Source of the DNA: Rhizobium sp. BK376
Lineage (GTDB): Bacteria; Pseudomonadota; Alphaproteobacteria; Rhizobiales; Rhizobiaceae
Assembly (NCBI RefSeq): GCF_004341625.1
Contig: NZ_SLZG01000002.1
Span: 682,001-746,000, forward strand
Direction of reading: 5' to 3'
Length of the DNA: 64,000 nt
Position 1 is the stretch's first letter. Every line of letters starts with the position of its first letter. The notes below the pieces were generated by a model, which saw only the letters and a program-made list of their open reading frames with translations, was not told the DNA's origin and ran no database searches. Of this stretch, positions 1-8,377 are shown one piece after another. The position numbers and the translations under genes are program-made.

Positions 1-52
1 AGCTGTCCTTTCAGGTTTTCGATTGGAAGGGGTAGGAGGGGGTAGGAGGTGA

Positions 53-1213
53 TCAGGAGGGAAGCGTCGCCTTCGAGCGGACGGTTACGAATGTCAGGCC
101 GACGAAGACGAGCCCGATGACGGCCATAGCGGCGCTGGCGATCGGGACCTCCGAAAGAGAATAGCCGCGGTTCAGAACCGTGCCGCCCACCCAGGCACCG
201 AGCGCATTGCCAATATTGAAGGCGCCGATGTTGATGGTGGAAACGAGGTTCGGCGCGTCCTTGCCGAAAGTGACGACGCTGATCTGTAGCGCCGGCACTG
301 CGGCAAATGTCGCGATGGCCCATATGAAGAGAGTGATCTCGGCCGGGACAACGGCGCGGCTCGTTAGCGTGAAGACGGCGGCCGTCAGGGCCATGGCAGC
401 AAAGACGCCGGCAAGCGTCGCATCCAGCCGCCAGTCTGCGAGCTTGCCGCCGACAAGATTGCCGATCGTCAGGCCGATGCCGATGAGGAACAGGGTCCAG
501 GTAACACCATCCGGAGAGACGCCGGTAACATCACGCAGCAGCGGTGCGATATAGGTGAAGAGCGCGAACATGGCAGAGGAGAAGGACACAGTCGTCAGCA
601 GCGCAAGCAGAAGACCGGAGCCGCGCAGCGCCGAAACCTCGTGCATCAGATTGCGCTGACGGGCTTCCTCGCCCTTCGGCAAGACCAGCATCAAACCGGC
701 GATGGACGCGACACCCAGCAGTGTGACGACCCAAAAGGGTGCACGCCATCCATAGGCCTGGCCGATGGCTGTGCCGGCAGGCACGCCCAGCACGTTTGCA
801 AGCGTCAGACCGGTGAACATCAAGGCGAGGGCACGGGCCTTGCGGTCTTCGGTGACGAGGTTCGCTGCGACAACCGAGCCGATGCCGAAGAAGGCGCCGT
901 GGCAAAGTGCTGTGACCACGCGGGCGATCATCAGGACCCAATAGTTAGGGGAGATCGCACAGAGCAGGTTCCCGAGAATGAACAAGCCCATCAGAAAGAT
1001 GAGGGTCGTTCGCTGGCGCAGATGCGACGTGGAAATCGCCATGATGGGGGCGCCAATCGCAACCGCGAGCGCATAACCCGTCACGAGCCAGCCGGCCTGT
1101 GGAATGGTGATGGCAAGATCGGTGGAGACCTCGGGCAACAGGCCCATGATGACGAATTCGGTTGTCCCGATCGCGAAGGAGCTGAGCGCCAGCACCAGGA
1201 GAGCAACAGGCAT
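53..1213 (-). CDS. MFS transporter, DHA1 family (AraJ/YdhP-like exporter)
   Basis: A 386-residue inner-membrane major facilitator with about twelve hydrophobic segments. The N-terminus carries the GTTEFVIMGLLPEV signature typical of DHA1 drug or sugar-efflux proteins of the AraJ/YdhP group; substrate unknown. I start it at the ATG at 1213, one base after the TGA of the upstream ArsR gene; the longer frame to 1264 would overlap that regulator. The one-base spacing implies translational coupling, so the exporter is probably controlled by the ArsR repressor. No metal-binding signature is visible, so arsenite export is not implied. Confidence 0.85.
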   Translation of the reverse strand: MPVALLVLALSSFAIGTTEFVIMGLLPEVSTDLAITIPQAGWLVTGYALAVAIGAPIMAISTSHLRQRTTLIFLMGLFILGNLLCAISPNYWVLMIARVVTALCHGAFFGIGSVVAANLVTEDRKARALALMFTGLTLANVLGVPAGTAIGQAYGWRAPFWVVTLLGVASIAGLMLVLPKGEEARQRNLMHEVSALRGSGLLLALLTTVSFSSAMFALFTYIAPLLRDVTGVSPDGVTWTLFLIGIGLTIGNLVGGKLADWRLDATLAGVFAAMALTAAVFTLTSRAVVPAEITLFIWAIATFAAVPALQISVVTFGKDAPNLVSTINIGAFNIGNALGAWVGGTVLNRGYSLSEVPIASAAMAVIGLVFVGLTFVTVRSKATLPS

Positions 1214-1214
1214 A

Positions 1215-1508
1215 TCAAAGTTCCTTTTGCAGGCAGGCGAGGAATTCAGCGATGACTTCCTCATTGCGCTTGTAAAAAACCCATTGGCCGACGCGCTTGG
1301 TCGTCACCAGCCCGGCGCGGTGAAGGATGCCGAGATGGGAGGACATGGTGGATTGGGAGAGACCGCAGCGCTCGAACTGGCTGGCACAGACGCCCATGTC
1401 GAGCGGATGCTCCTGGTCAGCAAAATGCTCTTCCGGGTTCTTGAGCCAGTTGAGGATATCCAACCGCACCGGATTGGAAAGCGCCTTCAGAATTTCGTCC
1501 CTGTCCAT
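1215..1508 (-). CDS. ArsR-family winged-helix transcriptional regulator
   Basis: A 97-residue ArsR/SmtB-type repressor: the N-terminal ALSNPVRLDILNWL segment is followed by an HTH (CGLSQSTMSSHLGILHRAGLV, here split as CGLSQSTMSSHL then GILHRAGLV) and a wing (VGQWVFYKRNEE). The canonical metal motif ELCVCDL is absent; the cysteines at CASQFERCG are the only ones, so it may sense a redox or organic signal instead of a metal. It is the first gene of an operon with the MFS exporter. A cluster of ATCGA half-sites lies just upstream and covers the likely -10 box, which points to autorepression. Confidence 0.9.
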   Translation of the reverse strand: MDRDEILKALSNPVRLDILNWLKNPEEHFADQEHPLDMGVCASQFERCGLSQSTMSSHLGILHRAGLVTTKRVGQWVFYKRNEEVIAEFLACLQKEL

Positions 1509-1524
1509 GGCAAACGTCCATTAC

Positions 1525-1569
1525 ATCGAAATTTCTCGATACATGTATCGACGCTTTTCGATATATCAA
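1525..1569 (-). promoter_or_regulatory. arsR promoter with clustered palindromic operator
   Basis: A perfect 16-bp palindrome TCGATACATGTATCGA lies at 1536-1551. It is flanked by further ATCGA/TCGAT half-sites, so two more inverted repeats can be drawn (ATCGA-N6-TCGAT at 1525-1540 and TATCGA-N6-TCGATA at 1546-1563). On the minus strand a TTGATA -35 box (1569-1564) is 16 or 17 bp from a weak -10 (TACATG/ACATGT) that overlaps the central palindrome. This is the layout expected for an autorepressed ArsR operon. The protein-DNA match is inferred. Confidence 0.6.
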
Positions 1570-1631
1570 GGGGCGAAAGCGCGATTGGACGAGAAATTCT
1601 TCCGGAGCATAGCTTCGCATAAATTTTGAGC

Positions 1632-1747
1632 AAAAAAAGAGGGCCACCGGAGTAAACCAGGGCCCTATAGGTATGAAGGTCAAAAACCTCCAGAGGGGAA
1701 CAGCTGCTGCGGTGGAACTGGGAGGAAAGCCACCATGTGCATCAGCT
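1632..1747 (-). ncRNA. mmgR: MmgR / alpha-r8 family sRNA, copy 1
   Basis: A small RNA of about 115 nt on the minus strand. From 5' to 3' it has a hairpin GGTGG...CCACC (about 1711-1734) that displays TTTCCTCCC in its loop, a CCTC/GAGG element, and a Rho-independent terminator (GGGCC stem at 1640-1666, then seven T at 1638-1632). A promoter is suggested by TTGCGC-N17-CATACC (about 1782-1754). The anti-Shine-Dalgarno-like loop motif and the position between arsR and the trxB-lsrB-type pair match the Hfq-dependent MmgR family of rhizobia, which limits polyhydroxybutyrate granule accumulation in S. meliloti. This copy appears longer than the roughly 77-nt S. meliloti RNA; the 5' end is inferred. 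Confidence 0.78.
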
Positions 1748-1960
1748 ATGTGCGGTATGATCTTTTATTGTGCAGTGCGCAATGCTTTTTTGTGCAGGGC
1801 AGCTATGCATTTGGGCGCTCAGGCCGAAACAGGAAAAAAAAAGGGCCGCTGGAATAACCAGGGCCCGTATAGGTGTGAAGGTTAAAACCTCCAGAGGGGA
1901 ACAGCTGCTGCGGTGGAACTGGGAGGAAAGCCACCATGTGCATCAGCTGAGTGCGATATG
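1640..1960. repeat. Tandem direct repeat, about 120 bp, two copies
   Basis: Two direct repeats (about 1640-1760 and 1843-1960) about 200 bp apart contain a block of over 60 nearly identical bases including CAGCTGCTGCGGTGGAACTG. They correspond to the two sRNA genes. The small open frames through this region are not coding. Outside the repeats, 1961-2070 shows no gene. Confidence 0.9.
1834..1948 (-). ncRNA. mmgR: MmgR / alpha-r8 family sRNA, tandem copy 2
   Basis: A second copy, near-identical to the one 200 bp away: same loop TTTCCTCCC inside GGTGG/CCACC, same CCTC/GAGG element, and a terminator (GGGCC/GGCCC plus CTGG/CCAG, then nine T at 1842-1834). Its own promoter is suggested by TTGTTA-N17-CATATC (about 1983-1955), so each copy looks independently transcribed. 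The strongest conservation lies in the loop hairpin and terminator; the promoter boxes have drifted. Minus strand is chosen because only that strand gives a GC stem followed by a T tract. Confidence 0.78.
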
Positions 1961-2070
1961 GTGTTTTAATGTGCAGCTAACAATGTCGTAGAATGCATGG
2001 CAGCCATGCATTGACTGCAACGCAATGTCGCAGTCACACAAGCCGTTGATATATCAGGATGTTTCTGAGG

Positions 2071-2982
2071 TCAGAAATTCCAGTTGCGTGCTTTTGCAAC
2101 GACAAAGTCACGGAAGACCTTGAGCTTCGCCGCATTTTTCATCTCATCCGGATAGCAGAAGTAGGTATCGAAGGATGGGACATCGGCGTTGATTGCAAGC
2201 TGGATTAGCCCTGGGTCGCGGCCAACGATGTAGTCCGGCAGGCAGGCGATGCCAATGCCGAGAAGGCAGGCGCGCTTGATCGAGGTCTGGCTGTTGATCT
2301 GAAGATGTGGAGGCCGCTTGTTGTCGGACGACCGGCCGGCAATCTCCAGCCAGTTGACGTCGAGCAGGTAGTTCGGCGCAGGTTCGCCGAAGCTGATGAT
2401 ACGGTGATCGTCGAGATCCTCGACCGACTGCGGCTCGCCGTAGCGGTTGATATAGGACGGCGCCGCATAGACGTGCATGTGCACGGTGAAGAGCTTGCGC
2501 TGGATCAGGTCCGACTGCTGCGGCTGGCGCAGACGGATGGCGCAGTCGGCATGACGCATGTTCACATCCAGCTCCTCGTTGTCGAGGATGAGCTGGATCT
2601 GCATGTCGGGATAAAGCTGCAGAAATTCCTGCACCTTGTCGGTCAGCCAGCCCTGGCCGAGACCGACCGTCGTGGTCACACGCAATTTGCCGCTCGGTTT
2701 TTCCGTCGTCTCGGTCAGCTGCATCTTGACCGTCTCGAGCTTCAGAAGAACGTCATGGGCGGTGCGGTAAAGCAACTCGCCCTGTTCCGTTAGGATAAGA
2801 CCGCGCGCGTGGCGATGAAAGAGCTTGATGCCGACATCCTGCTCCAGGGCGCTGACCTGCCGGCTGATGGCGGACTGGGACAGGTGAAGCTTGTCGGCTG
2901 CATGTGTAAACGAGCCTGCCTCGGCAGCTGCGTGAAAAATACGCAGCTTGTCCCAGTCCAACGGCATTCCTGTGCCCCTCAT
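2071..2982 (-). CDS. lsrB: LysR-type regulator, LsrB/VtlR-like
   Basis: A LysR-type activator: winged HTH at the N-terminus (FTHAADKLHLSQSAISRQV, about residues 25-43) followed by a periplasmic-binding-like effector domain. Sequence, position next to trxB and proximity to the MmgR locus match LsrB of S. meliloti (VtlR in Brucella and Agrobacterium), a regulator tied to LPS, oxidative stress and sRNA expression. LsrB is reported to sense redox state through cysteines; here Cys147, Cys239, Cys247 and Cys276 are present. Translation may start at ATG 2982, eight bases after the trxB stop, or at ATG 2967, which has a closer purine-rich box. It probably shares the trxB transcript. Confidence 0.85.
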   Translation of the reverse strand: MRGTGMPLDWDKLRIFHAAAEAGSFTHAADKLHLSQSAISRQVSALEQDVGIKLFHRHARGLILTEQGELLYRTAHDVLLKLETVKMQLTETTEKPSGKLRVTTTVGLGQGWLTDKVQEFLQLYPDMQIQLILDNEELDVNMRHADCAIRLRQPQQSDLIQRKLFTVHMHVYAAPSYINRYGEPQSVEDLDDHRIISFGEPAPNYLLDVNWLEIAGRSSDNKRPPHLQINSQTSIKRACLLGIGIACLPDYIVGRDPGLIQLAINADVPSFDTYFCYPDEMKNAAKLKVFRDFVVAKARNWNF

Positions 2983-2990
2983 CGTCTATA

Positions 2991-3965
2991 TTACTCCGCT
3001 GCGACGGCAACGGGCATATGCCCGGCCAGATAACGTTCTGCTTCGAGTGCGGCCATGCATCCCATGCCGGCTGCGGTGATGGCCTGACGGAACGTGTCGT
3101 CCGTCACGTCGCCGGCCGCGTAGATGCCTTCGACGCTGGTCGCTGTCGAATCCGGGGCGGTCCAGAGATAGCCGTTGTCCTTCAGCTTCAGCTTGCCCTT
3201 GAAGAGTTCGGTGGCTGGCGCATGGCCGATCGCGACGAAGACGCCGTCGATGACAACATCGGCGACCGCGCCTGTCGTCAGGTCGCGCAGGCGCGCGCCG
3301 CTCACGGATGGAGGCATCGGGGGCTTGGCCGGCGTGCCGGTGATTTCGGCAACTTCGGTATTCCAGAGCACCTTGACGTTTGCCTTGGCGAAAAGCCGTT
3401 CCTGCAAGATCTTTTCCGCGCGGAAGGAATCGCGGCGGTGAACGACCGTCACCGACTTGGTGATGTTCGAAAGATAGAGCGCTTCCTCGACGGCGCTGTT
3501 GCCGCCGCCGACCACGATCACGTCCTTGTTGCGATAGAAGAAGCCATCGCAGGTGGCGCAGGCCGAGACGCCGAAGCCCTGGAAGTGCTGCTCACTCTCG
3601 ATGCCGAGCCACTTTGCCTTGGCGCCGGTCGCGATGATCAGCGTATCGGCGGTCCAAGTGGTGCCGGAATCCGTGCGCACGACGAAGGGGCGCTGATGTG
3701 TGTCGACTTCGGTGACGAGGTCGTTGACGATTTCGGTGCCGACATGCTTGGCCTGCTGCAGCATCTGTTCCATCAGCCAGGGACCCTGGATGGGATCGGC
3801 GAAGCCAGGATAGTTTTCCACGTCGGTCGTGATCATGAGCTGGCCACCCTGTTCGAGGCCGGCGATCAGAACGGGTTGCAGCATGGCGCGGGCGGCATAA
3901 ACGGCAGCCGTATAGCCGGCTGGACCGGAACCGATGATCAGCACCTTGGTATGGCGGGCAGGCAT
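2991..3965 (-). CDS. trxB: Thioredoxin-disulfide reductase
   Basis: A 324-residue low-molecular-weight FAD/NADPH thioredoxin reductase. It shows the FAD-binding GSGPAG near residue 12, the redox-active CATC at 136-139, the NADPH-binding GGGNSAVEEA near 153, and the C-terminal FAD motif GIYAAGDV. It transfers electrons from NADPH to thioredoxin in the cytosol. The ATG at 3965 follows GAAAGGAC; a second ATG five bases upstream is out of frame. It is the first gene of a likely operon with the LysR regulator, coupling thiol-redox capacity with a probable redox-sensing regulator. Confidence 0.97.
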   Translation of the reverse strand: MPARHTKVLIIGSGPAGYTAAVYAARAMLQPVLIAGLEQGGQLMITTDVENYPGFADPIQGPWLMEQMLQQAKHVGTEIVNDLVTEVDTHQRPFVVRTDSGTTWTADTLIIATGAKAKWLGIESEQHFQGFGVSACATCDGFFYRNKDVIVVGGGNSAVEEALYLSNITKSVTVVHRRDSFRAEKILQERLFAKANVKVLWNTEVAEITGTPAKPPMPPSVSGARLRDLTTGAVADVVIDGVFVAIGHAPATELFKGKLKLKDNGYLWTAPDSTATSVEGIYAAGDVTDDTFRQAITAAGMGCMAALEAERYLAGHMPVAVAAE

Positions 3966-4203
3966 GTCATGTCCTTTCGATGACGCGTTTCGCGAAGGTG
4001 GGCGCCTATTTGGGATTCAGCAATCTCGCGATCCGCCGCCCCATTTAGGATTGTCGAGTGCAATTATTCAAGGGCAGCTTTGCATTGCTAACAAAGCAAA
4101 TGTGTAGCGTGTGTAAGAATCGGTTACCACAATGAAACTTTCTTGCGAATTCTTCCACTTTATATAGAAGGCGCGAGAGGGGAATTAAAGGAAGGCAATC
4201 ACC

Positions 4204-4671
4204 GTGCTGCGGGCCGAACTCGACGCCATCGATATAAAAATCCTCCGCGAACTGCAACGTGACGGGCGCATGACAAATGTCGAGCTTGCCGACCGCGTTG
4301 GGATCTCGGCTCCACCTTGTTTGCGTCGCGTTCGCAAGCTGGAAGAGGCCGGCGTCATCGAAGGCTATCACGCGATGTTGAACAGCCCCAAGCTGGGCTT
4401 CGACCTTGTCGCCTTCTGCATGGTCGGCCTGAAGCACCAGTCGGAGGCCAATCTGAAGGCCTTCGCAAACGCCACCTCGGAATGGCCGCTCGTGCGTCAG
4501 GCATGGATGGTGTCCGGCGACAGCGATTTCCTGCTGCATTGCGTTGCGGAAAACCTCACCCGCTTCCAGGATTTCGTTATCGAGGTGCTGACGGCGAACG
4601 AGCATGTCGACACCGTGCGCACCATGCTGACCATTCGGCAGGTGAAGAAGTTGGGGCTGGTGGAGCTTTAG
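4204..4671 (+). CDS. lrp: Lrp/AsnC-family transcriptional regulator
   Basis: A 155-residue Lrp/AsnC protein: N-terminal HTH (IDIKILRELQRDGRMTNVEL then RVGISAPPCLRRVRKLEEAG) and a C-terminal RAM ligand-binding domain. The start is GTG at 4204, preceded by AAAGGAAGG. It is divergent from trxB across 238 bp. The next gene begins four bases after its stop, so the regulator is co-transcribed with surface-glycan genes, as in the lrp-lps cluster of S. meliloti. The bound effector is probably an amino acid (family inference). Confidence 0.92.
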   Translation: MLRAELDAIDIKILRELQRDGRMTNVELADRVGISAPPCLRRVRKLEEAGVIEGYHAMLNSPKLGFDLVAFCMVGLKHQSEANLKAFANATSEWPLVRQAWMVSGDSDFLLHCVAENLTRFQDFVIEVLTANEHVDTVRTMLTIRQVKKLGLVEL

Positions 4672-4675
4672 AAGC

Positions 4676-5608
4676 ATGGCGCCTTCCGACCGTCCCTGGC
4701 ATCGATCGCTGGTCAAGACTGGCGCACGTGTCCTGCTTGGCGGTTCGCTTGCTCATATGCAGGATTGGTTTCCCGGGCTGTCCATCGAGCGTAGTGCGGG
4801 AACGGGAAGGGGCGAGGTTCGCTACAAGGGCGAGACGGTCGCCTCCCTTCTCGGGGCAGACGCGTTGCGCGAGCGCGCCAACGGCTCGATCTACATCATC
4901 GGCTCCGGCCCTTCGGTCAATGATTGCGATCTGACACGGCTTCCAGATGGCAGCGCCATTCTGCTCAACGGCGCGATCAACCTGATCGGGTCGCCGATCG
5001 GAACACCGCTTGGCGTCGCCGTCGAGGACGAGCGTTTCATCTGGCGGCATTTCGATCTCCTGAAGCAGAAGGTCGTGCCCGGGACGATCTGCCTGCTCTC
5101 CGTGTCAGTGCTTCGCGCGATCTGCGAGAACGATCGCGGCTTTCTCGCCGACAAGCGCGTGATCTTAATAGACGATATCCGCAAACCCTATGGTGCCAAG
5201 CGCCTGTCGATGCAGGACTTGCAACGCCTGGACTTCGTGCGATGCAACGATGGCCTGACGGCCGGGTTTTCGTTGCAGCCGGATCGTGGCGTGGTGCTGG
5301 GAGGATCGGTCGCGATTTCTGCGCTGCAATTCGCCCTATATTGCCGACCGCGGACCATCGGTCTCATCGGCATCGACATTTCCAACGCGCGTGGCCCGCG
5401 CTTCTACGAGAGCGTTGGCGAATCCGCTTTTTCGGGCATCGCCCAGGCCGAGGCACGTATCGTTGACCACATCACGCTTGCTCGCTCGATCGCCGCTGAA
5501 ATGGGTATCGCGCTCGTGAACCATTCGCCGGTTTCGGTGCTGCTCAAATATGGTTTCGGGTATGACGACCAGTTTGCCCGCGCAAGGGCAAGCGCCGGAT
5601 CGCATTGA
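4676..5608 (+). CDS. DUF115/MptE-like protein, possibly surface-glycan related
   Basis: A 310-residue cytosolic protein with an IIGSGPSVNDCDL motif near residue 73 and a later VVLGGSVAISALQFA segment. This glycine-rich GxGPS pattern occurs in DUF115/MptE-like and some capsule or LPS-associated Rossmann-type proteins. No signal peptide or membrane segment is evident. It starts four bases after the lrp stop and lies in the interval occupied by lpsC/D/E in S. meliloti, which suggests a role in core LPS or other glycan assembly. I cannot assign it to a named lps gene. Confidence 0.7.
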   Translation: MAPSDRPWHRSLVKTGARVLLGGSLAHMQDWFPGLSIERSAGTGRGEVRYKGETVASLLGADALRERANGSIYIIGSGPSVNDCDLTRLPDGSAILLNGAINLIGSPIGTPLGVAVEDERFIWRHFDLLKQKVVPGTICLLSVSVLRAICENDRGFLADKRVILIDDIRKPYGAKRLSMQDLQRLDFVRCNDGLTAGFSLQPDRGVVLGGSVAISALQFALYCRPRTIGLIGIDISNARGPRFYESVGESAFSGIAQAEARIVDHITLARSIAAEMGIALVNHSPVSVLLKYGFGYDDQFARARASAGSH

Positions 5609-5668
5609 ATTTAAAGCCTTTTAGCCGGGCGATACGGCAGGCGTCGGAATGTAGGAAAGGCAGCCTTC

Positions 5669-6580
5669 ATGCGCTGGTTCAAAACCAAGAAATCCGCAAT
5701 CAAGAAGCTCGCCATTCGGCCGCCGAAACCCGAGCCGGAGCGTCAGGGCATTGCCATTGCCGTCTGCGTCAAAGATGAGGCGAACTATATCGAGGAATGG
5801 GTCCGCTTTCACAGGGCTGTCGGCATTTGCCACTTTATCGTTTACGACAATGGCTCTTCGGACCAGACCTGTGCCCTTCTTCGTCAGGCCCTCGACGCCG
5901 ATATGTTGACCATCGTCCCCTGGGCGGGGCAGATAAGCGATGCCGGAGAGGATCGGTTGATCGACGGGCAGGTCGTGGCCTTCGCCCATGCGATCCTCAA
6001 TTTCGGTGGCGCCTTTCGCCGCATGGCATTTGTCGATGCCGACGAGTTTCTCCTGCCGATGCGAGGCAAGACCGTCGAGGAGGCGCTTGCCGCGGTCGGC
6101 GATTTCCCGAATGTTTCCTTGCCGTGGCACATGTTCGGGACGAGCGGGCACAAGACGAAGCCTAAAGGTCCGCTAGCGCTGAACTACACCAAACGAGCAT
6201 CGGATCCGCTCAGCAATGAAGAGCATGTCACCAATTTCAAATGCATCGTCGATCCCTGCGAGGTGATCGAAGTCAGCGTGCATCAGTTCAAGACACGTGA
6301 ATTCGGCGATCTGACTGCCAACGATGCCGGCAAACGCTTTTCGCGCCGTGCGCGCAAGTCGCGTGAGTTCTATTCCAATCGTTTCCTGCAACTCAATCAC
6401 TACTACAGCAAGTCCGAGGAGGAGTTGCGGGCCAAGATGGCGCGAGGATCGGCCTATGCGGTTTCCAAACAGCAGCTCGAGGAAAAGATGCTGACGACGA
6501 TGCGGCATATCGAGGCCGATGTCGTCGAGGACCGCGCGATGATCGAATTCCTGGAACGCAACGGAATCGACCTTAGATAA
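5669..6580 (+). CDS. Glycosyltransferase family 2-like / GT92-like protein
   Basis: A 303-residue putative glycosyltransferase. After a basic N-terminus it has IAIAVCVKDEANYIEEWVRF, then FIVYDNGSSDQT (nucleotide-sugar loop) and RMAFVDADEFL, a DxD-type metal-binding motif around residue 125; NHYYSKSEEEL near residue 255 is typical of GT92-like proteins. The start follows GGAAAGG. It is the last gene of the lrp operon, ending six bases from the convergent lpsB stop, so no room remains for a dedicated terminator. It probably adds a sugar to LPS core or another surface polysaccharide; donor and acceptor unknown. Confidence 0.8.
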   Translation: MRWFKTKKSAIKKLAIRPPKPEPERQGIAIAVCVKDEANYIEEWVRFHRAVGICHFIVYDNGSSDQTCALLRQALDADMLTIVPWAGQISDAGEDRLIDGQVVAFAHAILNFGGAFRRMAFVDADEFLLPMRGKTVEEALAAVGDFPNVSLPWHMFGTSGHKTKPKGPLALNYTKRASDPLSNEEHVTNFKCIVDPCEVIEVSVHQFKTREFGDLTANDAGKRFSRRARKSREFYSNRFLQLNHYYSKSEEELRAKMARGSAYAVSKQQLEEKMLTTMRHIEADVVEDRAMIEFLERNGIDLR

Positions 6581-6586
6581 TAGCCG

Positions 6587-7684
6587 TCAGCGGTTTTCGA
6601 TGAGGCGGGGGCCGAGAAGAGTTTGATAGACTTCTCCGATCGCCATCGCTTCCTTTTCGAGCGCGAAGTTGCTGCGCACGTGCAGGACGGCATTTTCGCC
6701 CTGGCGCAAAGCCTCATCGGGATCGGCAAGATAGGTAGCAATCGCCTTCGTCAGCGCCCCACCGTCGTCCGGCGGCACGATGGCGCCGGTTTCGCCGGGA
6801 ACGATCATTTCGGCATAGGCGCCGGCGGTTGTTGCGACGACGGCCGTGCGCGAGGCCATCGCTTCCAGTGGCGTCAGGCCGAAGCCTTCGTTGCGGGATG
6901 GGGCGACGTAGAGCGTGGCGCGGCGATACCAGGGGCGGATATCATCGACCTCGCCAAGAAAACGGATACGGTCGGAAAGGCCCGCGGCGGCGACACTCTT
7001 TACCAACTCTTCGCCGAAAGCCCGGTGCTCGGCCGTGACCCTGCCGCAGACGATCGCGGTCCAATCAGGATATTGCGGCAGGAGCTCGATCATCGCCTTG
7101 ACGAAGAGGTCCGTGCCCTTTTGATGGCGGACGCGGCCGAAGCAGCCGATGAGATATCTGCCCGGCAGTCCCGTCGCGGCCATGCGGTCGTCAGCCGTCT
7201 CGGGCGGATGAAACAGTTTCAGATCGACGCCATGCTGGATGACGGTGTGCGGCACCTGCAAGAAGGCGCCCGAGCCTGCGCTGGTTGCGATGACCGCGTC
7301 CATGCGACGGATCAACCAACGGGTATAATGTGAGTGCTTGCGTTGCGCGGCCGAGGTGAACAGCAGTTTCAATGGCATGCGCAGCACTGCCTTCATGAGC
7401 CACCCGGCAAGCATCTCGTTGTTGCGACGCGCATGCCAGACGCGGACGCGATGGCGGCGCGGATGCATCCAGAGGCCGGGCAGCCGGCTCCAGCCGAGCT
7501 TGGGCAGGTTTTCCGGCAGACCGGGGCCGAGGGTCACGATGCGGCAGCCGAATTCGATCTGTTTCGGGATCAGCTGCACGATCGTAGAGGTAACGCCGGA
7601 TAGCCGGCGCTTGAAATTGGGCGCGATGACTTCGATTTCGCTGATGTCGCCCAAGTGCGACGGATCGCGATCACGCACGGACAA
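6587..7684 (-). CDS. lpsB: LPS core mannosyltransferase-type GT4 glycosyltransferase
   Basis: A GT-B fold, GT4-family glycosyltransferase of about 365 residues. The N-terminal VIAPNFKRRLSGVTSTIVQL segment is as I recall for rhizobial LpsB/LpcC, and the C-terminal SRNEGFGLTPLEAMASRTAV is the nucleotide-sugar-binding motif of GT4. LpsB/LpcC adds mannose from GDP-mannose to the inner Kdo of the LPS core. The frame abuts greA: the greA TGA is followed immediately by a TTG (7684), with GTG at 7678 as an alternative, so the exact start is uncertain and coupling with greA is likely. Confidence 0.85.
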   Translation of the reverse strand: MSVRDRDPSHLGDISEIEVIAPNFKRRLSGVTSTIVQLIPKQIEFGCRIVTLGPGLPENLPKLGWSRLPGLWMHPRRHRVRVWHARRNNEMLAGWLMKAVLRMPLKLLFTSAAQRKHSHYTRWLIRRMDAVIATSAGSGAFLQVPHTVIQHGVDLKLFHPPETADDRMAATGLPGRYLIGCFGRVRHQKGTDLFVKAMIELLPQYPDWTAIVCGRVTAEHRAFGEELVKSVAAAGLSDRIRFLGEVDDIRPWYRRATLYVAPSRNEGFGLTPLEAMASRTAVVATTAGAYAEMIVPGETGAIVPPDDGGALTKAIATYLADPDEALRQGENAVLHVRSNFALEKEAMAIGEVYQTLLGPRLIENR

Positions 7685-8161
7685 TCAACCCCAGGAGACG
7701 GAGAGGATCTCGTAAGCCTTGGCGCCGCCGGGCGCATTGACCTCGATGGAATCGCCGACTTCCTTGCCGATCAGCGCGCGGGCGATCGGGGAGGAAATGG
7801 AGATGCGGCCCTGCTTCACATCGGCCTCCTGGTCGCCGACGATCTGATAGGTCTTTTCTTCTTCCGTGTCCTCGTCGACCAGTTTCACCCTGGCGCCGAA
7901 CTTGATCTTATCGCCGGACATCTTGGAAAGGTCGATCACCTCGGCACGGGCCGTCAAGTCTTCCAGTTCACTGATGCGGCCTTCGTTATGGCTCTGAGCT
8001 TCCTTGGCGGCATGGTACTCAGCATTTTCCGAGAGGTCGCCATGGGCGCGGGCTTCGGCAATTGCCTCGATGATTCGCGGGCGCTCTTCCTGCTGACGCC
8101 AGCGCAGCTCTTCCTGCAGCTTGACGAACCCGCCCTGTGTCATCGGTACCTTTTCAACCAT
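7685..8161 (-). CDS. greA: Transcription elongation factor GreA
   Basis: A 158-residue GreA: N-terminal antiparallel coiled coil with the acidic tip [14 protein letters not shown] (about residues 40-53) that enters the RNA polymerase secondary channel to stimulate transcript cleavage, and a C-terminal FKBP-like domain. I start at ATG 8161 ([11 protein letters not shown]), preceded by AAGGATAAGGAA; the upstream extension of the frame has no GreA character. It is directly followed by lpsB, the greA-lpsB linkage seen in other rhizobia. Confidence 0.96.
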   Translation of the reverse strand: MVEKVPMTQGGFVKLQEELRWRQQEERPRIIEAIAEARAHGDLSENAEYHAAKEAQSHNEGRISELEDLTARAEVIDLSKMSGDKIKFGARVKLVDEDTEEEKTYQIVGDQEADVKQGRISISSPIARALIGKEVGDSIEVNAPGGAKAYEILSVSWG

Positions 8162-8377
8162 TTCCTTATCCTTCACTCCCTGTGCTGCGCTCTCGCAGAC
8201 ACAAAAGAAAACAGGTCCCGAAGCGGAACTTCGGAACCGTGCAAATTGGTCATTCGCCGGAATATAGCAGATCGACTCAACCGATTTCCAGAAAATTCGC
8301 ATTGAGTTCACTGAAGCTCAGTTGGGTACGTTGCTTCTCCAATAAAAGGGATGAGACAAATTTCCTGCTATTCGAGA

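Noticed and set aside
1673..1991. Short plus-strand frames of about 70 codons in the repeat region
   Set aside because: They run through the sRNA hairpins, share the repeat sequence and show no coding bias; the minus-strand RNA interpretation explains the region.
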